Shown: positions 51,072 to 59,593 of the stretch, piece by piece | How the letters are laid out: each line of letters opens with the position of its first letter | Numbering within the stretch: position 1 is the first letter of the stretch | Source of the DNA: 40CM-2-70-7 sp035505915 | GTDB taxonomy: Bacteria; Gemmatimonadota; Gemmatimonadetes; Gemmatimonadales; GWC2-71-9 | Reading direction: 5' to 3' | NCBI GenBank assembly: GCA_035505915.1 | Contig: DATJQI010000024.1 | Location: forward strand, 50,462-114,461 | Length of the DNA: 64,000 bases | Made by a program: the position numbers and the translations under genes | Notes under the pieces: generated by a model | What the model was told of the DNA's origin: nothing | What the model saw: only the letters and a program-made list of their open reading frames with translations | Database searches by the model: none

Positions 51072-54000
51072 CTAGTGACTCTTGTCCGGATACGACGGCG
51101 CCGGGGGCACCGGGACGGGATGGGCCCGGATTTCCGCGCGCAGCCAGGCGACGGCGGCGTCCAGCTGCGCGTCCTGTCCCCGGTACGTGGCCCCCGGAAG
51201 ATCGTCGACCACCGAGTCGGGATCCACGCCGTGTCCCTCGATCAGCCACGCGCCTTCGGGGCCGTAGACGCCGGTCTCCGCCGCGGTGGCGATGCCGTGG
51301 TCCTCGAGGACGTTGGACGACGACAGCCAGATCTCGCCGCCCCAGGTGCGGGTGCCGATGACCCGGCCCAGGCCGAGGCGCCGGAACCCTTCGGTGAAGG
51401 CTTCGCCGTCGGAGGCCGTGTTCTCGTCGCAGAGCACCACGATATGACCCCGGAAGGCCCACTGCATGTTCCAGCTCGGATTACCGATGCGGGGTTGCCA
51501 GTACATCCACGCCTTCCGGAGGAGCTTCTCGATCACCCAGCTGTCGATGTTGCCGCCGTTGTTGTGGCGGACGTCGATGATCATCCCCTGCCGGTCGAAG
51601 GCCGGATAGAAATCGCGCTCGAACTGCGCCATGTCCCCGCCGCCCATCGCCCGCAGGTGGACGTACCCGATGGAGTCGTGGCTCTGGGCGTCCACCGCCA
51701 GACGCCGGGTGTACTCCCACTCGTTGTAGCGCAGGTTGGCGAGCGCGCCGCGCGAGAACGGCGTCACCACCACGTCGCGGGTGCCCGTCCGGCCCGGGGT
51801 CCTCACCCGGAGCAGGACTTCCTTCCCGCTCTGATTCTCGAGGAGGGCGTCGAATTCGGGCACCGACAGGGACGGCACCCCGTTCACCAGCTCGATCACG
51901 TCTCCCTCGGTCACGCCGAGGGCCGGCACCGCCAGGGGCGAGCGCAGTGTCGGAAAGTCGGGATCCGCGCGGTAGATGTGCGCGATCCGCCAGCCCCCGT
52001 CCGCCGAGTCCCGCTCGTAGGTGGCGCCGAGGGAGCCCGGCGCGACCTGCTCCGAGCCGGTCCGGAAGTCGCCGCCGTAGACGAAGATGTGCAGCGCCGA
52101 CAGCTCGCTGACCATCTGGGCCAGCACGTCCGACAGCTCACCCCGGCTCGTCACGCGCGCCGCCAGCGGGAGGTACTTGGCGCGCATCGCCGGCCAGTCC
52201 ACGCCGTTCATGTGGCGGTCGTAGAAGTAGTCCCGCTCCAGGCGCCACGCCTCCCGGAACATCTCGGCGAACTCCTCGCGCGGGTCGATGGGGAAGGTCC
52301 AGCCCGAAAGCTGCGCCTGGTTCTTGGCTTCGAGCGTGGCCGGCGCGCTGGACGCGTCCACGACGTGGATGTCCTCGCCCTTCTGAATCATCAGCTTCTT
52401 GCGGTCCTGGCTCAGCTCGTACTGCCGGATATCCTCGGACACCGTCTTCGCCGCCGGGGCTTGATTGGAGATCTCGAGCGACAAGAGCGTGGTCTTCGGC
52501 TCGTAGGACGTCTCGGTGGACGTGTAGAAGATCCGGTCCGAGCCGACCGACAGGTTGCCGTAGTTGCCGGGGGGCACCGGGGCCTCGAACAGGCGATCGG
52601 TGATTCCGTCGAAGTCGACGGCGACCGTGACGTCCTTCTTCCCGGTGTCCGCCGGCGGCGCGGGCATCTCATCCTTCGGCTGGAAGGGAGACCGGAGCCC
52701 TTTGACGAGCGAGACCAGGTAGATCTTGGTCTGGTGGTCGAAGAACGGCTCCGGCGCGCGGGGCCCCCACGGCGAGGACACCAGGGAGCGGAAGGTCCGG
52801 TCCGAAAGGAAGTACAGCCATTTGCCGTCCGCGCTCCACCCGGGGGAGTAGCTGTCGGCGCGGCGGGTGGTGATCGCGGTCGCCTTGCCAAGGGCGACCG
52901 AATACAGCACCACCGTCGAGAACGACGGGCCGGGCCGCGTGTAGGCCAGCCACTTCGAGTCGGGGGACCACGCCAGATCGCCGTAGTCCCCGTCGGGGGA
53001 CTGCTCGATCTGGATGGTCTTCTTCGCGGCGAGGTCGAGCAGCCACAGCGTCTGGTTCTTGTCGGTGTAGGCGAGGTACTTGCCGTCGGGCGAGGGCACG
53101 CCGTCCCACCGCAGGACCTTCGCGTCGCTCGTGAGCTGCTGGGGCGCGCCGACGCCGTTGGCGGGCAGGCTCCACCAGTCGGTCTCGCCGGACTCGTCCG
53201 AGAGCACGGTGACGGACTTGCCGTCCGGCGCGAAGCGGGCCGCGCGGTACCGCACGCCCTGATGACGCGAGGCCTCGACCAGGCGGCCCGGGCCCACGGA
53301 GGCCACGAAGACCTGGCCGCGGGCGGTCAGCACCACGCGGTCGCCGTTCGGTGACACGTGCGTGGCGGTGACGTAGTCCATCGGCTTGGTCAGCCACTTC
53401 ACCCGCAGCTGATCGAAGTCCGAGGTCAGGGTGACCGGGATGACGTGCCCCTCGGCCTTCGCGATGTCGTAGATCCAGAGATCGGCGCCGAGCTGGTAGA
53501 CGATCCGCCCGCCGTCCAGGGCGGGGGACTGGACGTCCCATCCCTGGTGGTGGGTGAGCTGCTTCAGATCGTGACCGTCCGGATCCATGGACCACAGGTT
53601 CATCGACCCGTCGCGGTCCGACGCGAAGTAGACCCGCCCCTGCCACCACATCGGCGTCTTGCTGGTTCCCGCGTAGTCGGCGGTGAGCGGCGTGGCTTCG
53701 TTCCCACCGGCCGCCAGCCGCCAGAGGTTCTGCGCCGTTCCGCCCTTGTAGCGCTTGGTGTGGCTCCCCTGGAACGAGAAGCGGGTGAAATAGAGGGTGC
53801 CCCCGGCCCGGTCGTACGATCCGTCGCTCGCCTGCGCGAGCGGAATCGGCGCCCGGGTCCCGGTGGCCAGGTCGAGGGTGTAGAGCCGCGCGTTCGGGAG
53901 GCCGGACCAGACGCCGGAGGCGAACAGCAGCTTGCCGTCGGGCGTCCAGCCGACGGGGAGACCCCCACCCCAGGTTCGCCGGACCGGCACCCCCCCGGCC

Positions 54001-54302
54001 GCCGGCATCGTGTAGATCTCGTTCGGGCCCTCGTACGACGCCTCGAACGCGATCGTCCTGCCGTCCGGCGAGATCGCGGCGTTGGTCTCCTCCCCCTGGC
54101 CGGAGGTAAGCCGTCGCGCCACGCCGCCCGAGGCGCTCACCATCCACAGGTCGCCCTCGGCCGTGAAGACGACCGTGTCGCCGTGCAAGGCGGGGAACCG
54201 GTAATAGCCGAGCCCGGGTGTCTGGGCTGCGGGGGTGGTCGGCGTACGGGGCGACGCGGGAACGGCCGCGAGGAGGAGCGCGGAGGCGAGGAGCCGGTAC
54301 AT
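51072..54302 (-). CDS. Tricorn-like S41 family protease, exported
   Basis: 1076 residues with a signal peptide. Two blocks of WD40/TolB-like propeller repeats (SPDGRTIAFEA, APDGKSVTVLSD, SPDSKWLAYTRPG) cover about residues 30-650. A PDZ domain and an S41 catalytic domain follow; the nucleophile Ser is in CDENTASDGEAF. The layout equals tricorn protease, which degrades oligopeptides. The ATG at 54302 is chosen because it begins a proper signal peptide; an earlier ATG at 54356 lacks one. It is divergent from the oxidase operon. Confidence 0.9.
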   Translation of the reverse strand: MYRLLASALLLAAVPASPRTPTTPAAQTPGLGYYRFPALHGDTVVFTAEGDLWMVSASGGVARRLTSGQGEETNAAISPDGRTIAFEASYEGPNEIYTMPAAGGVPVRRTWGGGLPVGWTPDGKLLFASGVWSGLPNARLYTLDLATGTRAPIPLAQASDGSYDRAGGTLYFTRFSFQGSHTKRYKGGTAQNLWRLAAGGNEATPLTADYAGTSKTPMWWQGRVYFASDRDGSMNLWSMDPDGHDLKQLTHHQGWDVQSPALDGGRIVYQLGADLWIYDIAKAEGHVIPVTLTSDFDQLRVKWLTKPMDYVTATHVSPNGDRVVLTARGQVFVASVGPGRLVEASRHQGVRYRAARFAPDGKSVTVLSDESGETDWWSLPANGVGAPQQLTSDAKVLRWDGVPSPDGKYLAYTDKNQTLWLLDLAAKKTIQIEQSPDGDYGDLAWSPDSKWLAYTRPGPSFSTVVLYSVALGKATAITTRRADSYSPGWSADGKWLYFLSDRTFRSLVSSPWGPRAPEPFFDHQTKIYLVSLVKGLRSPFQPKDEMPAPPADTGKKDVTVAVDFDGITDRLFEAPVPPGNYGNLSVGSDRIFYTSTETSYEPKTTLLSLEISNQAPAAKTVSEDIRQYELSQDRKKLMIQKGEDIHVVDASSAPATLEAKNQAQLSGWTFPIDPREEFAEMFREAWRLERDYFYDRHMNGVDWPAMRAKYLPLAARVTSRGELSDVLAQMVSELSALHIFVYGGDFRTGSEQVAPGSLGATYERDSADGGWRIAHIYRADPDFPTLRSPLAVPALGVTEGDVIELVNGVPSLSVPEFDALLENQSGKEVLLRVRTPGRTGTRDVVVTPFSRGALANLRYNEWEYTRRLAVDAQSHDSIGYVHLRAMGGGDMAQFERDFYPAFDRQGMIIDVRHNNGGNIDSWVIEKLLRKAWMYWQPRIGNPSWNMQWAFRGHIVVLCDENTASDGEAFTEGFRRLGLGRVIGTRTWGGEIWLSSSNVLEDHGIATAAETGVYGPEGAWLIEGHGVDPDSVVDDLPGATYRGQDAQLDAAVAWLRAEIRAHPVPVPPAPSYPDKSH

Positions 54303-54388
54303 ACGATCTCCGAAAGTCGGGTGGTGACGGCCCGATTTGGCGGCGGTGAACATCACGCTTCAGGCCTGTCCCCGCCAGCCCGGGTTCG

Positions 54389-54417
54389 TTGATTGTGCCC
54401 CCGGAGGGTGCTACCTT
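54389..54417 (+). promoter_or_regulatory. Candidate promoter for the caa3 oxidase operon
   Basis: TTGATT (54389-54394), a 17-base spacer and TACCTT (54412-54417) give a weak sigma-70-like promoter 43 bases upstream of the coxB GTG, in the 157-base gap between divergent genes. The match is moderate and the spacer is GC-rich. Confidence 0.3.
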
Positions 54418-54459
54418 TTTGCCGCCTTTTCTCAGACCGAGACCAGGACCATCGCATCC

Positions 54460-55467
54460 GTGCATAAACACCGACGACTGATCCAGCGCCTGCTCCCCGG
54501 CCTCCTGCTCGTGGCCCTCGCGGCCTGTGCCGGTCCCTTCCCCCAGACCACGCTGCAGCCGAAGTCGGACCTGGGGTTCGCCATCGACCACCTGTTCACC
54601 GGCATCTTCGGGTGGGCGGTGGGGGTGTTCGTGGTGGTGGAAGGGCTGCTCCTCTATGCCTTGATCCGCTTCCGGGCCCGCCCCGGGGCTCCCGCGCCGA
54701 AGCCCACCCACGGGCATACGGCGCTCGAGATCACGTGGACCCTGGCGCCGGTGCTCATCCTCGTGATGGTCGCCGTGCCCACCATCCGGACGATCTTCCA
54801 GACCCAGGCCCCGGCTCCGGCCGGCGCCCTCAAGGTCCAGGTGATCGGGCACCAGTGGTGGTGGGAGTACCGCTATCCGGATCTCGGCGTGGTGACGGCC
54901 AACGAGCTGCACCTGCCCGTGGGGAAGACGGTCGGGCTGGACCTGACGTCCAACGACGTGATCCACAGCTTCTGGGTTCCCGCCATCGCCGCCAAGCGCG
55001 ACGTGGTGCCGGGACACGTCAATCACATCGTCTTCCGGCCCGACACGATCGGGATGTACCTGGGCCAGTGCGCCGAGTTCTGCGGCGACTCCCACGCCAA
55101 CATGCGGCTCCGGGTGTTCGTGGAGAGTGATTCGGCGTTCAACGCCTGGGTCGCGAACCAGAAAGCGGGTCCGGTGGAGCCGGCGCCCAACTCGCTCGCC
55201 GCGACCGGCAAGGCGGACTTCCAGCACGGCGCCTGCATCGCCTGCCACACCATCCAGGGCGTCTCGGCCGGCGTGATCGGACCCAACCTGACCCACCTGG
55301 CCAGCCGGACCACCATCGCCGGCGCCACCTTCCCGGAGGATTCGCTGGACCTGGCGCTCTGGGTGAACCACGCGCCCCAGCGGAAGCCCGGTGCGGTGAT
55401 GATGGACATGAACCTGAAGCCGGTCGATCTGCAGGCGATCGTCGCCTACCTGATGAGCCTCAAATGA
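54460..55467 (+). CDS. ctaC: Cytochrome c oxidase subunit II with fused cytochrome c domain
   Basis: 335 residues. A lipoprotein signal (LLVALAAC) and two membrane helices precede the CuA domain, whose ligands C204, C208, H212 and M215 (CAEFCGDSHANM) and the HQWWWEYRYP segment are intact. A C-terminal class I cytochrome c domain has C259-x2-C262-H263. The fusion defines a caa3-type oxidase. The GTG at 54460 gives the lipoprotein signal; an upstream ATG would add an unrelated tail. Confidence 0.95.
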   Translation: MHKHRRLIQRLLPGLLLVALAACAGPFPQTTLQPKSDLGFAIDHLFTGIFGWAVGVFVVVEGLLLYALIRFRARPGAPAPKPTHGHTALEITWTLAPVLILVMVAVPTIRTIFQTQAPAPAGALKVQVIGHQWWWEYRYPDLGVVTANELHLPVGKTVGLDLTSNDVIHSFWVPAIAAKRDVVPGHVNHIVFRPDTIGMYLGQCAEFCGDSHANMRLRVFVESDSAFNAWVANQKAGPVEPAPNSLAATGKADFQHGACIACHTIQGVSAGVIGPNLTHLASRTTIAGATFPEDSLDLALWVNHAPQRKPGAVMMDMNLKPVDLQAIVAYLMSLK

Positions 55468-57260
55468 CCGAACCCACCGGACTCAAGAGCTGGCTCACCA
55501 CCGTCGATCACAAGCGGATCGGCAAGCTCTACTTCTGGACCGCGTTCTGTTTCTTCCTGGTGGGCGGCATCGAGGCGCTGCTCATCCGGTCGCAGCTGGC
55601 GCAGCCTGACGGGCACGTCGTGACGGCGCAGACGTACAACGAGCTGTTCACGATGCACGGCACCACGATGATCTTCCTGGCCCTGATGCCCCTGTCGGTG
55701 GCCTTCTTCAACTTCATCGTGCCCCTGCAGATCGGCGCCCGGGACGTGGCCTTCCCGCGACTGAACGCCTTCAGCTACTGGGTGTTCCTGCTGGGCGGGA
55801 TCTTCATGAACCTGTCCTGGTTCGTGGGGCCGCTCTTCCACGCGGGCCGGCTCTCGGTGGCGCCGAACGGCGGCTGGTTCGGCTACGCGAATCTGACCGA
55901 GCGACAGTACTCGATCGGTCCGAACATCGACTTCTGGCTCCTGGGTCTCCAGATCCTGGGCGTCTCGTCCCTCGCGGGCGGATTCAACTTCATCATCACC
56001 ATCCTGAATCTCCGCGCCCCCGGGATGAAGATGATGCGGCTCCCGGTGTTCAGCTGGATGACCCTCGTCACGTCCTTCCTCTTGATCACCGCGTTCCCGG
56101 TGATCACCGTGGCGTTGGTGTTCCTGATGTTCGACCGGAACTTCGGCACCCACTTCTATCAGGTATCGGCGGGCGGCGACCCGGTGCTCTGGCAGCATCT
56201 GTTCTGGCTGTTCGGGCACCCCGAGGTCTACATCCTCATCCTGCCGGCGATGGGCGTGATCTCCGAGGTGCTGCCCACGTTCTCGGGCAAGCCGCTCTTC
56301 GGGTACACCGTGGTGGTGTACTCCGGCATCCTCATCGCCTTCATGGGCTGGGGCGTGTGGAGTCACCACATGTTCTCGGTGGGTCTGGGGCCCATCGCGG
56401 ACGCGGTGTTCTCCTCCACCACCATGCTCATCGCCATTCCCACCGGCGTGAAGATCTTCAACTGGATCGCCACCCTGTGGGGCGGCCAGATCCGCTTCGA
56501 CACCCCGCTCCTGTTCGCGGTGGGCTTCATCGCGATGTTCATCATCGGGGGGTTGTCGGGGGTGTCGCACGCCTCGCCGCCGGCCGATCTCCAGCAGACC
56601 GACACCTACTACGTGGTGGCGCACATCCACTACGTGCTGTTCGGCGGGACGGTGCTCGGATTGTTCGCGGGCATGTACTACTGGTGGCCCAAGATGACCG
56701 GGCGGCTCTTGAACGAGACTCTGGGCAAGATCCACTTCTGGCTGATGCTGATCGGGATGAACGTGGCGTTCTTCCCGATGCACTTCATCGGTCTCCTCGG
56801 GATGCCGCGCCGGGTCTACACCTACTCGCCCGACCTGGGCGTCTCGACCATGAACCTGGTGTCCACGGTGGGCGCCTTCCTCATCGCGGTCGCGATGCTG
56901 GTGTTCATCTGGAACGTGATCCGCACCCGGACGGCCGGGAAGGTGGCGGGGGACAACCCCTGGCACGGCGCCACGCTCGAGTGGGCGATGTCGTCGCCGC
57001 CGCCGGTGTACAACTTCGCCCAGATCCCCACCGTGCACTCGCGGCTGCCGCTCTGGAACGAGCCCGAGTCGGTGGTGCAGAAGGCCCCGACCGGTCCCAT
57101 CCACGTCCCCGACGGGTCCTGGTGGCCCATGCTGGCGGCGGTGGGACTGCCCCTGATGGCGGGCGCGCTGATCGCCCACGCGCTCTGGCTGGCCTTCGTG
57201 GGCGCCGCGATTCTGATCTTCGGGATCTTCAAGTGGGGCTTCGAGCCCTTCGAGGTTTGA
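55464..57260 (+). CDS. ctaD: Cytochrome c oxidase subunit I
   Basis: 598 residues with about 14 membrane helices. The heme and CuB ligands are in HGTTMIF, HPEVYILILPAMG and HIHYVLFGG. The Tyr of the CuB-linked His-Tyr pair is in HPEVY. It carries the proton-pumping catalytic centre. The ATG overlaps the subunit II stop (ATGA). Confidence 0.97.
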   Translation: MTEPTGLKSWLTTVDHKRIGKLYFWTAFCFFLVGGIEALLIRSQLAQPDGHVVTAQTYNELFTMHGTTMIFLALMPLSVAFFNFIVPLQIGARDVAFPRLNAFSYWVFLLGGIFMNLSWFVGPLFHAGRLSVAPNGGWFGYANLTERQYSIGPNIDFWLLGLQILGVSSLAGGFNFIITILNLRAPGMKMMRLPVFSWMTLVTSFLLITAFPVITVALVFLMFDRNFGTHFYQVSAGGDPVLWQHLFWLFGHPEVYILILPAMGVISEVLPTFSGKPLFGYTVVVYSGILIAFMGWGVWSHHMFSVGLGPIADAVFSSTTMLIAIPTGVKIFNWIATLWGGQIRFDTPLLFAVGFIAMFIIGGLSGVSHASPPADLQQTDTYYVVAHIHYVLFGGTVLGLFAGMYYWWPKMTGRLLNETLGKIHFWLMLIGMNVAFFPMHFIGLLGMPRRVYTYSPDLGVSTMNLVSTVGAFLIAVAMLVFIWNVIRTRTAGKVAGDNPWHGATLEWAMSSPPPVYNFAQIPTVHSRLPLWNEPESVVQKAPTGPIHVPDGSWWPMLAAVGLPLMAGALIAHALWLAFVGAAILIFGIFKWGFEPFEV

Positions 57261-57261
57261 G

Positions 57262-57855
57262 ATGAGTCACGCCGCACACGCCGAGGCCGGCCACCAGACG
57301 TCCATGGGGCTGGACAGCCGCAAGATGGCGTTCTGGGCCTTCATCGGCTCGGAGTGCCTGCTCTTCGCGACGCTGATCTCGACTTACCTGATCTACAAGG
57401 GAAAGAGCCTCGAGGGCCCGTTCCCGCACGAGATCCTGAACATCCCGTTCACGTCGTTCTCGACCTTCGACCTCCTGATGTCGTCCCTGTGGATGGTGCT
57501 GGCGCTGGCCGCGGTGCAGCGCAACGACATGAAGTGGGCCAAGGTCTGGCTGATGGGCACGGCCATCGGCGGGCTCATCTTCCTGGGCGGGCAGGTCTGG
57601 GAGTTCAGCCACTTCGTGGAGCACGGCCTGACGCTGCAGAAGAACATGTTCGGCACCACGTTCTTCGTGCTCACCGGCACGCACGGCGCGCACGTGGCGG
57701 TGGGCGTGCTCTGGCTCCTCACCCTCTGGGTGCGGGCCATGCAGGGCAAGCTGACGTCGAAGAACGCGATGACGGTCGAGATCACGGGTCTCTACTGGCA
57801 CTTCGTCGACGTGATCTGGATCATCATCTTCACCGTCGTGTACCTCATCCAGTGA
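57262..57855 (+). CDS. ctaE: Cytochrome c oxidase subunit III
   Basis: 197 residues with about five membrane helices. The signature EHGLTLQKNMFGTTFFVLTGTH, broken here into EHGLTLQKN and FFVLTGTHGAHV, and the closing YWHFVDVIWI are typical of the short subunit III of caa3 oxidases. It begins 1 base after the subunit I stop. Confidence 0.95.
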   Translation: MSHAAHAEAGHQTSMGLDSRKMAFWAFIGSECLLFATLISTYLIYKGKSLEGPFPHEILNIPFTSFSTFDLLMSSLWMVLALAAVQRNDMKWAKVWLMGTAIGGLIFLGGQVWEFSHFVEHGLTLQKNMFGTTFFVLTGTHGAHVAVGVLWLLTLWVRAMQGKLTSKNAMTVEITGLYWHFVDVIWIIIFTVVYLIQ

Positions 57856-57860
57856 GCGGA

Positions 57861-58172
57861 ATGCCCATGGCCGAGACTCACGCCGCCGAGCACTCGCACC
57901 CGACCGCCGGGGTCTACATCCGGGTGGCGGCGGTGCTGTTCATTCTGACGGTGATGGAGGTCGGCGTGTTCTACGTCCCGACCTTCCACCCGATCCTGGT
58001 GCCGGCGCTCCTGATCCTGTCGGCGATCAAGTTCTGCCTGGTGGTGATGTTCTACATGCACCTGAAGATGGACAACCGGTTCTTCTCGATGATCTTCGGA
58101 GGGCCGCTCATCCTCGCCTTCGGGATGGCGATGGCGCTGATGTTCCTCTTCAAGGTCTTCATCCTCAGATGA
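57861..58172 (+). CDS. Cytochrome c oxidase subunit IV (COX4_pro)
   Basis: 103 residues. Three membrane helices follow a His-rich N-terminus (ETHAAEHSHP). The segment FCLVVMFYMHLKMDNRFF is the diagnostic COX4_pro/CyoD-like motif. The ATG at 57861 has a second in-frame ATG at 57867. It lies in the oxidase operon after subunit III. Confidence 0.92.
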   Translation: MPMAETHAAEHSHPTAGVYIRVAAVLFILTVMEVGVFYVPTFHPILVPALLILSAIKFCLVVMFYMHLKMDNRFFSMIFGGPLILAFGMAMALMFLFKVFILR

Positions 58173-58176
58173 CGTC

Positions 58177-59022
58177 GTGACCCCTCCCTGGGATCACTGG
58201 GACATCCATCCTTCGGTCGCGATCGGGCTCGCCTGCTTCGGCGGGCTCTATCTGTTTCTGGGGGGGACGCGCGCGTCGGTGAGCCGCCAGGTGTCCTTCT
58301 GGGCCGCCGTGCTGGTGCTTTTCTTCTCGCTCGACGGACCGCTGCACGACCTCTCGGACACGTATCTCTTCAGCGCGCACATGCTGCAGCACCTGATCCT
58401 CACGCTGGTCTTCCCGCCCCTCCTCCTGTACGGAACGCCGGCCTGGGTGGTGCGGCCGCTGCTCCGGCCGCGGTGGGTGATGGCGCTCGCGCGGGTGATC
58501 ACCCGGCCTCTCGCGGCGGGCGTGATCTTCAGCATCCCCATCGTCTTCTGGCACCTGCCGCAGTTCTACGAGCTGGCGATGCGGCACCACAATCTCCACA
58601 TCGTCCAGCACCTGGTCTTCATCGCGACCAGCGTGGTGATGTGGTGGCCGGTGCTGTCGCCGGTCCCCGAGCTGCCGCGGGCCTCGTACCCCACGCAGAT
58701 GGTCTATCTGTTCCTGCTGGGGCTGCCGATGTCCCTGGTGGGGGCGCTGGTCACGCTGGCCGATGCGCCGGTCTATCCGTTCTACGTCCAGGCCCCGATT
58801 CGGGTCTGGGGCCTCTCCGCCCTGGCGGATCAGCAGTACGGGGGGCTCCTGATGTGGGTGCCGGGGACGCTGTGGTTCTGGGGGGCGATGACGGTGGTGT
58901 GGTTCCGGTGGGCGGCCCGGGACGAGACGGGGGACGCCGAACGGGCCGTCCCCCAGGAAGCCTATCAGGCGGTGCGGCGGATCACTCCCCGTCCGACGTC
59001 TCCCCCAGGGGATGCCGCCTGA
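58177..59022 (+). CDS. ctaG: Cytochrome c oxidase assembly protein CtaG (caa3 type)
   Basis: 281 residues with about seven membrane helices. SAHMLQHLILTLVFPPLLLYG and the later HIVQHLVF carry the His residues conserved in this family, which helps insert copper or assemble subunit I of caa3 oxidases. The GTG at 58177 starts it 4 bases after the subunit IV stop. Its 3' end overlaps a convergent gene by 41 bases. Confidence 0.92.
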   Translation: MTPPWDHWDIHPSVAIGLACFGGLYLFLGGTRASVSRQVSFWAAVLVLFFSLDGPLHDLSDTYLFSAHMLQHLILTLVFPPLLLYGTPAWVVRPLLRPRWVMALARVITRPLAAGVIFSIPIVFWHLPQFYELAMRHHNLHIVQHLVFIATSVVMWWPVLSPVPELPRASYPTQMVYLFLLGLPMSLVGALVTLADAPVYPFYVQAPIRVWGLSALADQQYGGLLMWVPGTLWFWGAMTVVWFRWAARDETGDAERAVPQEAYQAVRRITPRPTSPPGDAA

Positions 59023-59491
59023 GGTTCTCGGCCAGGGCGGGGTGCATCCGCCAGAAATAGCCGCCCATGCCCAGCGCGGCGATGCCGTTCCCCGCCGCGA
59101 CGCTCCACCACGCCAGGGCGCCCAGGAGCGGCGGCGCCAGGATGGCCAGGAAGATGTAGAAGCCGAACTCGAAGAAGCACGCCAGCACGAACACGAGGAA
59201 AATGGCGTGCGGCACTTCCTCCGCCTTCATCACCAGCCACGCCGCGATCACGCCGATCACCACGAACGCGCTCACGTGGATCATGGTGTAGCCCACCACG
59301 CGCGAGAACTCGACGACCACCTGCGCGGGATCGTGCACGCCCCAGAAGACGGCGCTGCCCAGCATCGCCGGCGTGAAGAACGGGCGACCGTCGATGGTGT
59401 CGACGAGGAGGAACCAGACCGCCACGGCGGCGGCCCCGATGCATCCCCCCACGAACCCTTCACGCAGCACCTGATTGAACCGGCTGTTCAT
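58982..59491 (-). CDS. Membrane protein of unknown function
   Basis: 169 residues with about four membrane helices (GGCIGAAAVAVWFLLVD, HVSAFVVIGVIAAWLVM, AIFLVFVLACFFEFGFYIFL, WWSVAAGNGIAALG). It has charged ends and no recognised family. It converges on ctaG with a 41-base overlap; this antisense overlap could matter for mRNA stability of the oxidase operon. A function linked to the oxidase is possible but only by proximity. Confidence 0.65.
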   Translation of the reverse strand: MNSRFNQVLREGFVGGCIGAAAVAVWFLLVDTIDGRPFFTPAMLGSAVFWGVHDPAQVVVEFSRVVGYTMIHVSAFVVIGVIAAWLVMKAEEVPHAIFLVFVLACFFEFGFYIFLAILAPPLLGALAWWSVAAGNGIAALGMGGYFWRMHPALAENLRRHPLGETSDGE

Positions 59492-59536
59492 CGCCGCTCC
59501 CCGAGGGCGTTTCGCGCAATATATCCCCTATAAGCA

Positions 59537-59570
59537 CCACCGCCACGGGACGGGGTCTCCGTGGCGGTGG
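59537..59570 (-). terminator. Hairpin between the HtrA gene and the downstream membrane protein gene
   Basis: CCACCGCCACGG (59537-59548) and CCGTGGCGGTGG (59559-59570) form a perfect 12-pair stem with a 10-base loop, just past the end of the HtrA gene. In the minus direction it is followed by TGCTTATAG, not a clear T-run, so Rho-independent termination is likely but not certain. Confidence 0.6.
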
Positions 59571-59593
59571 AAGGGAACACAGGAGGCGGGGGG

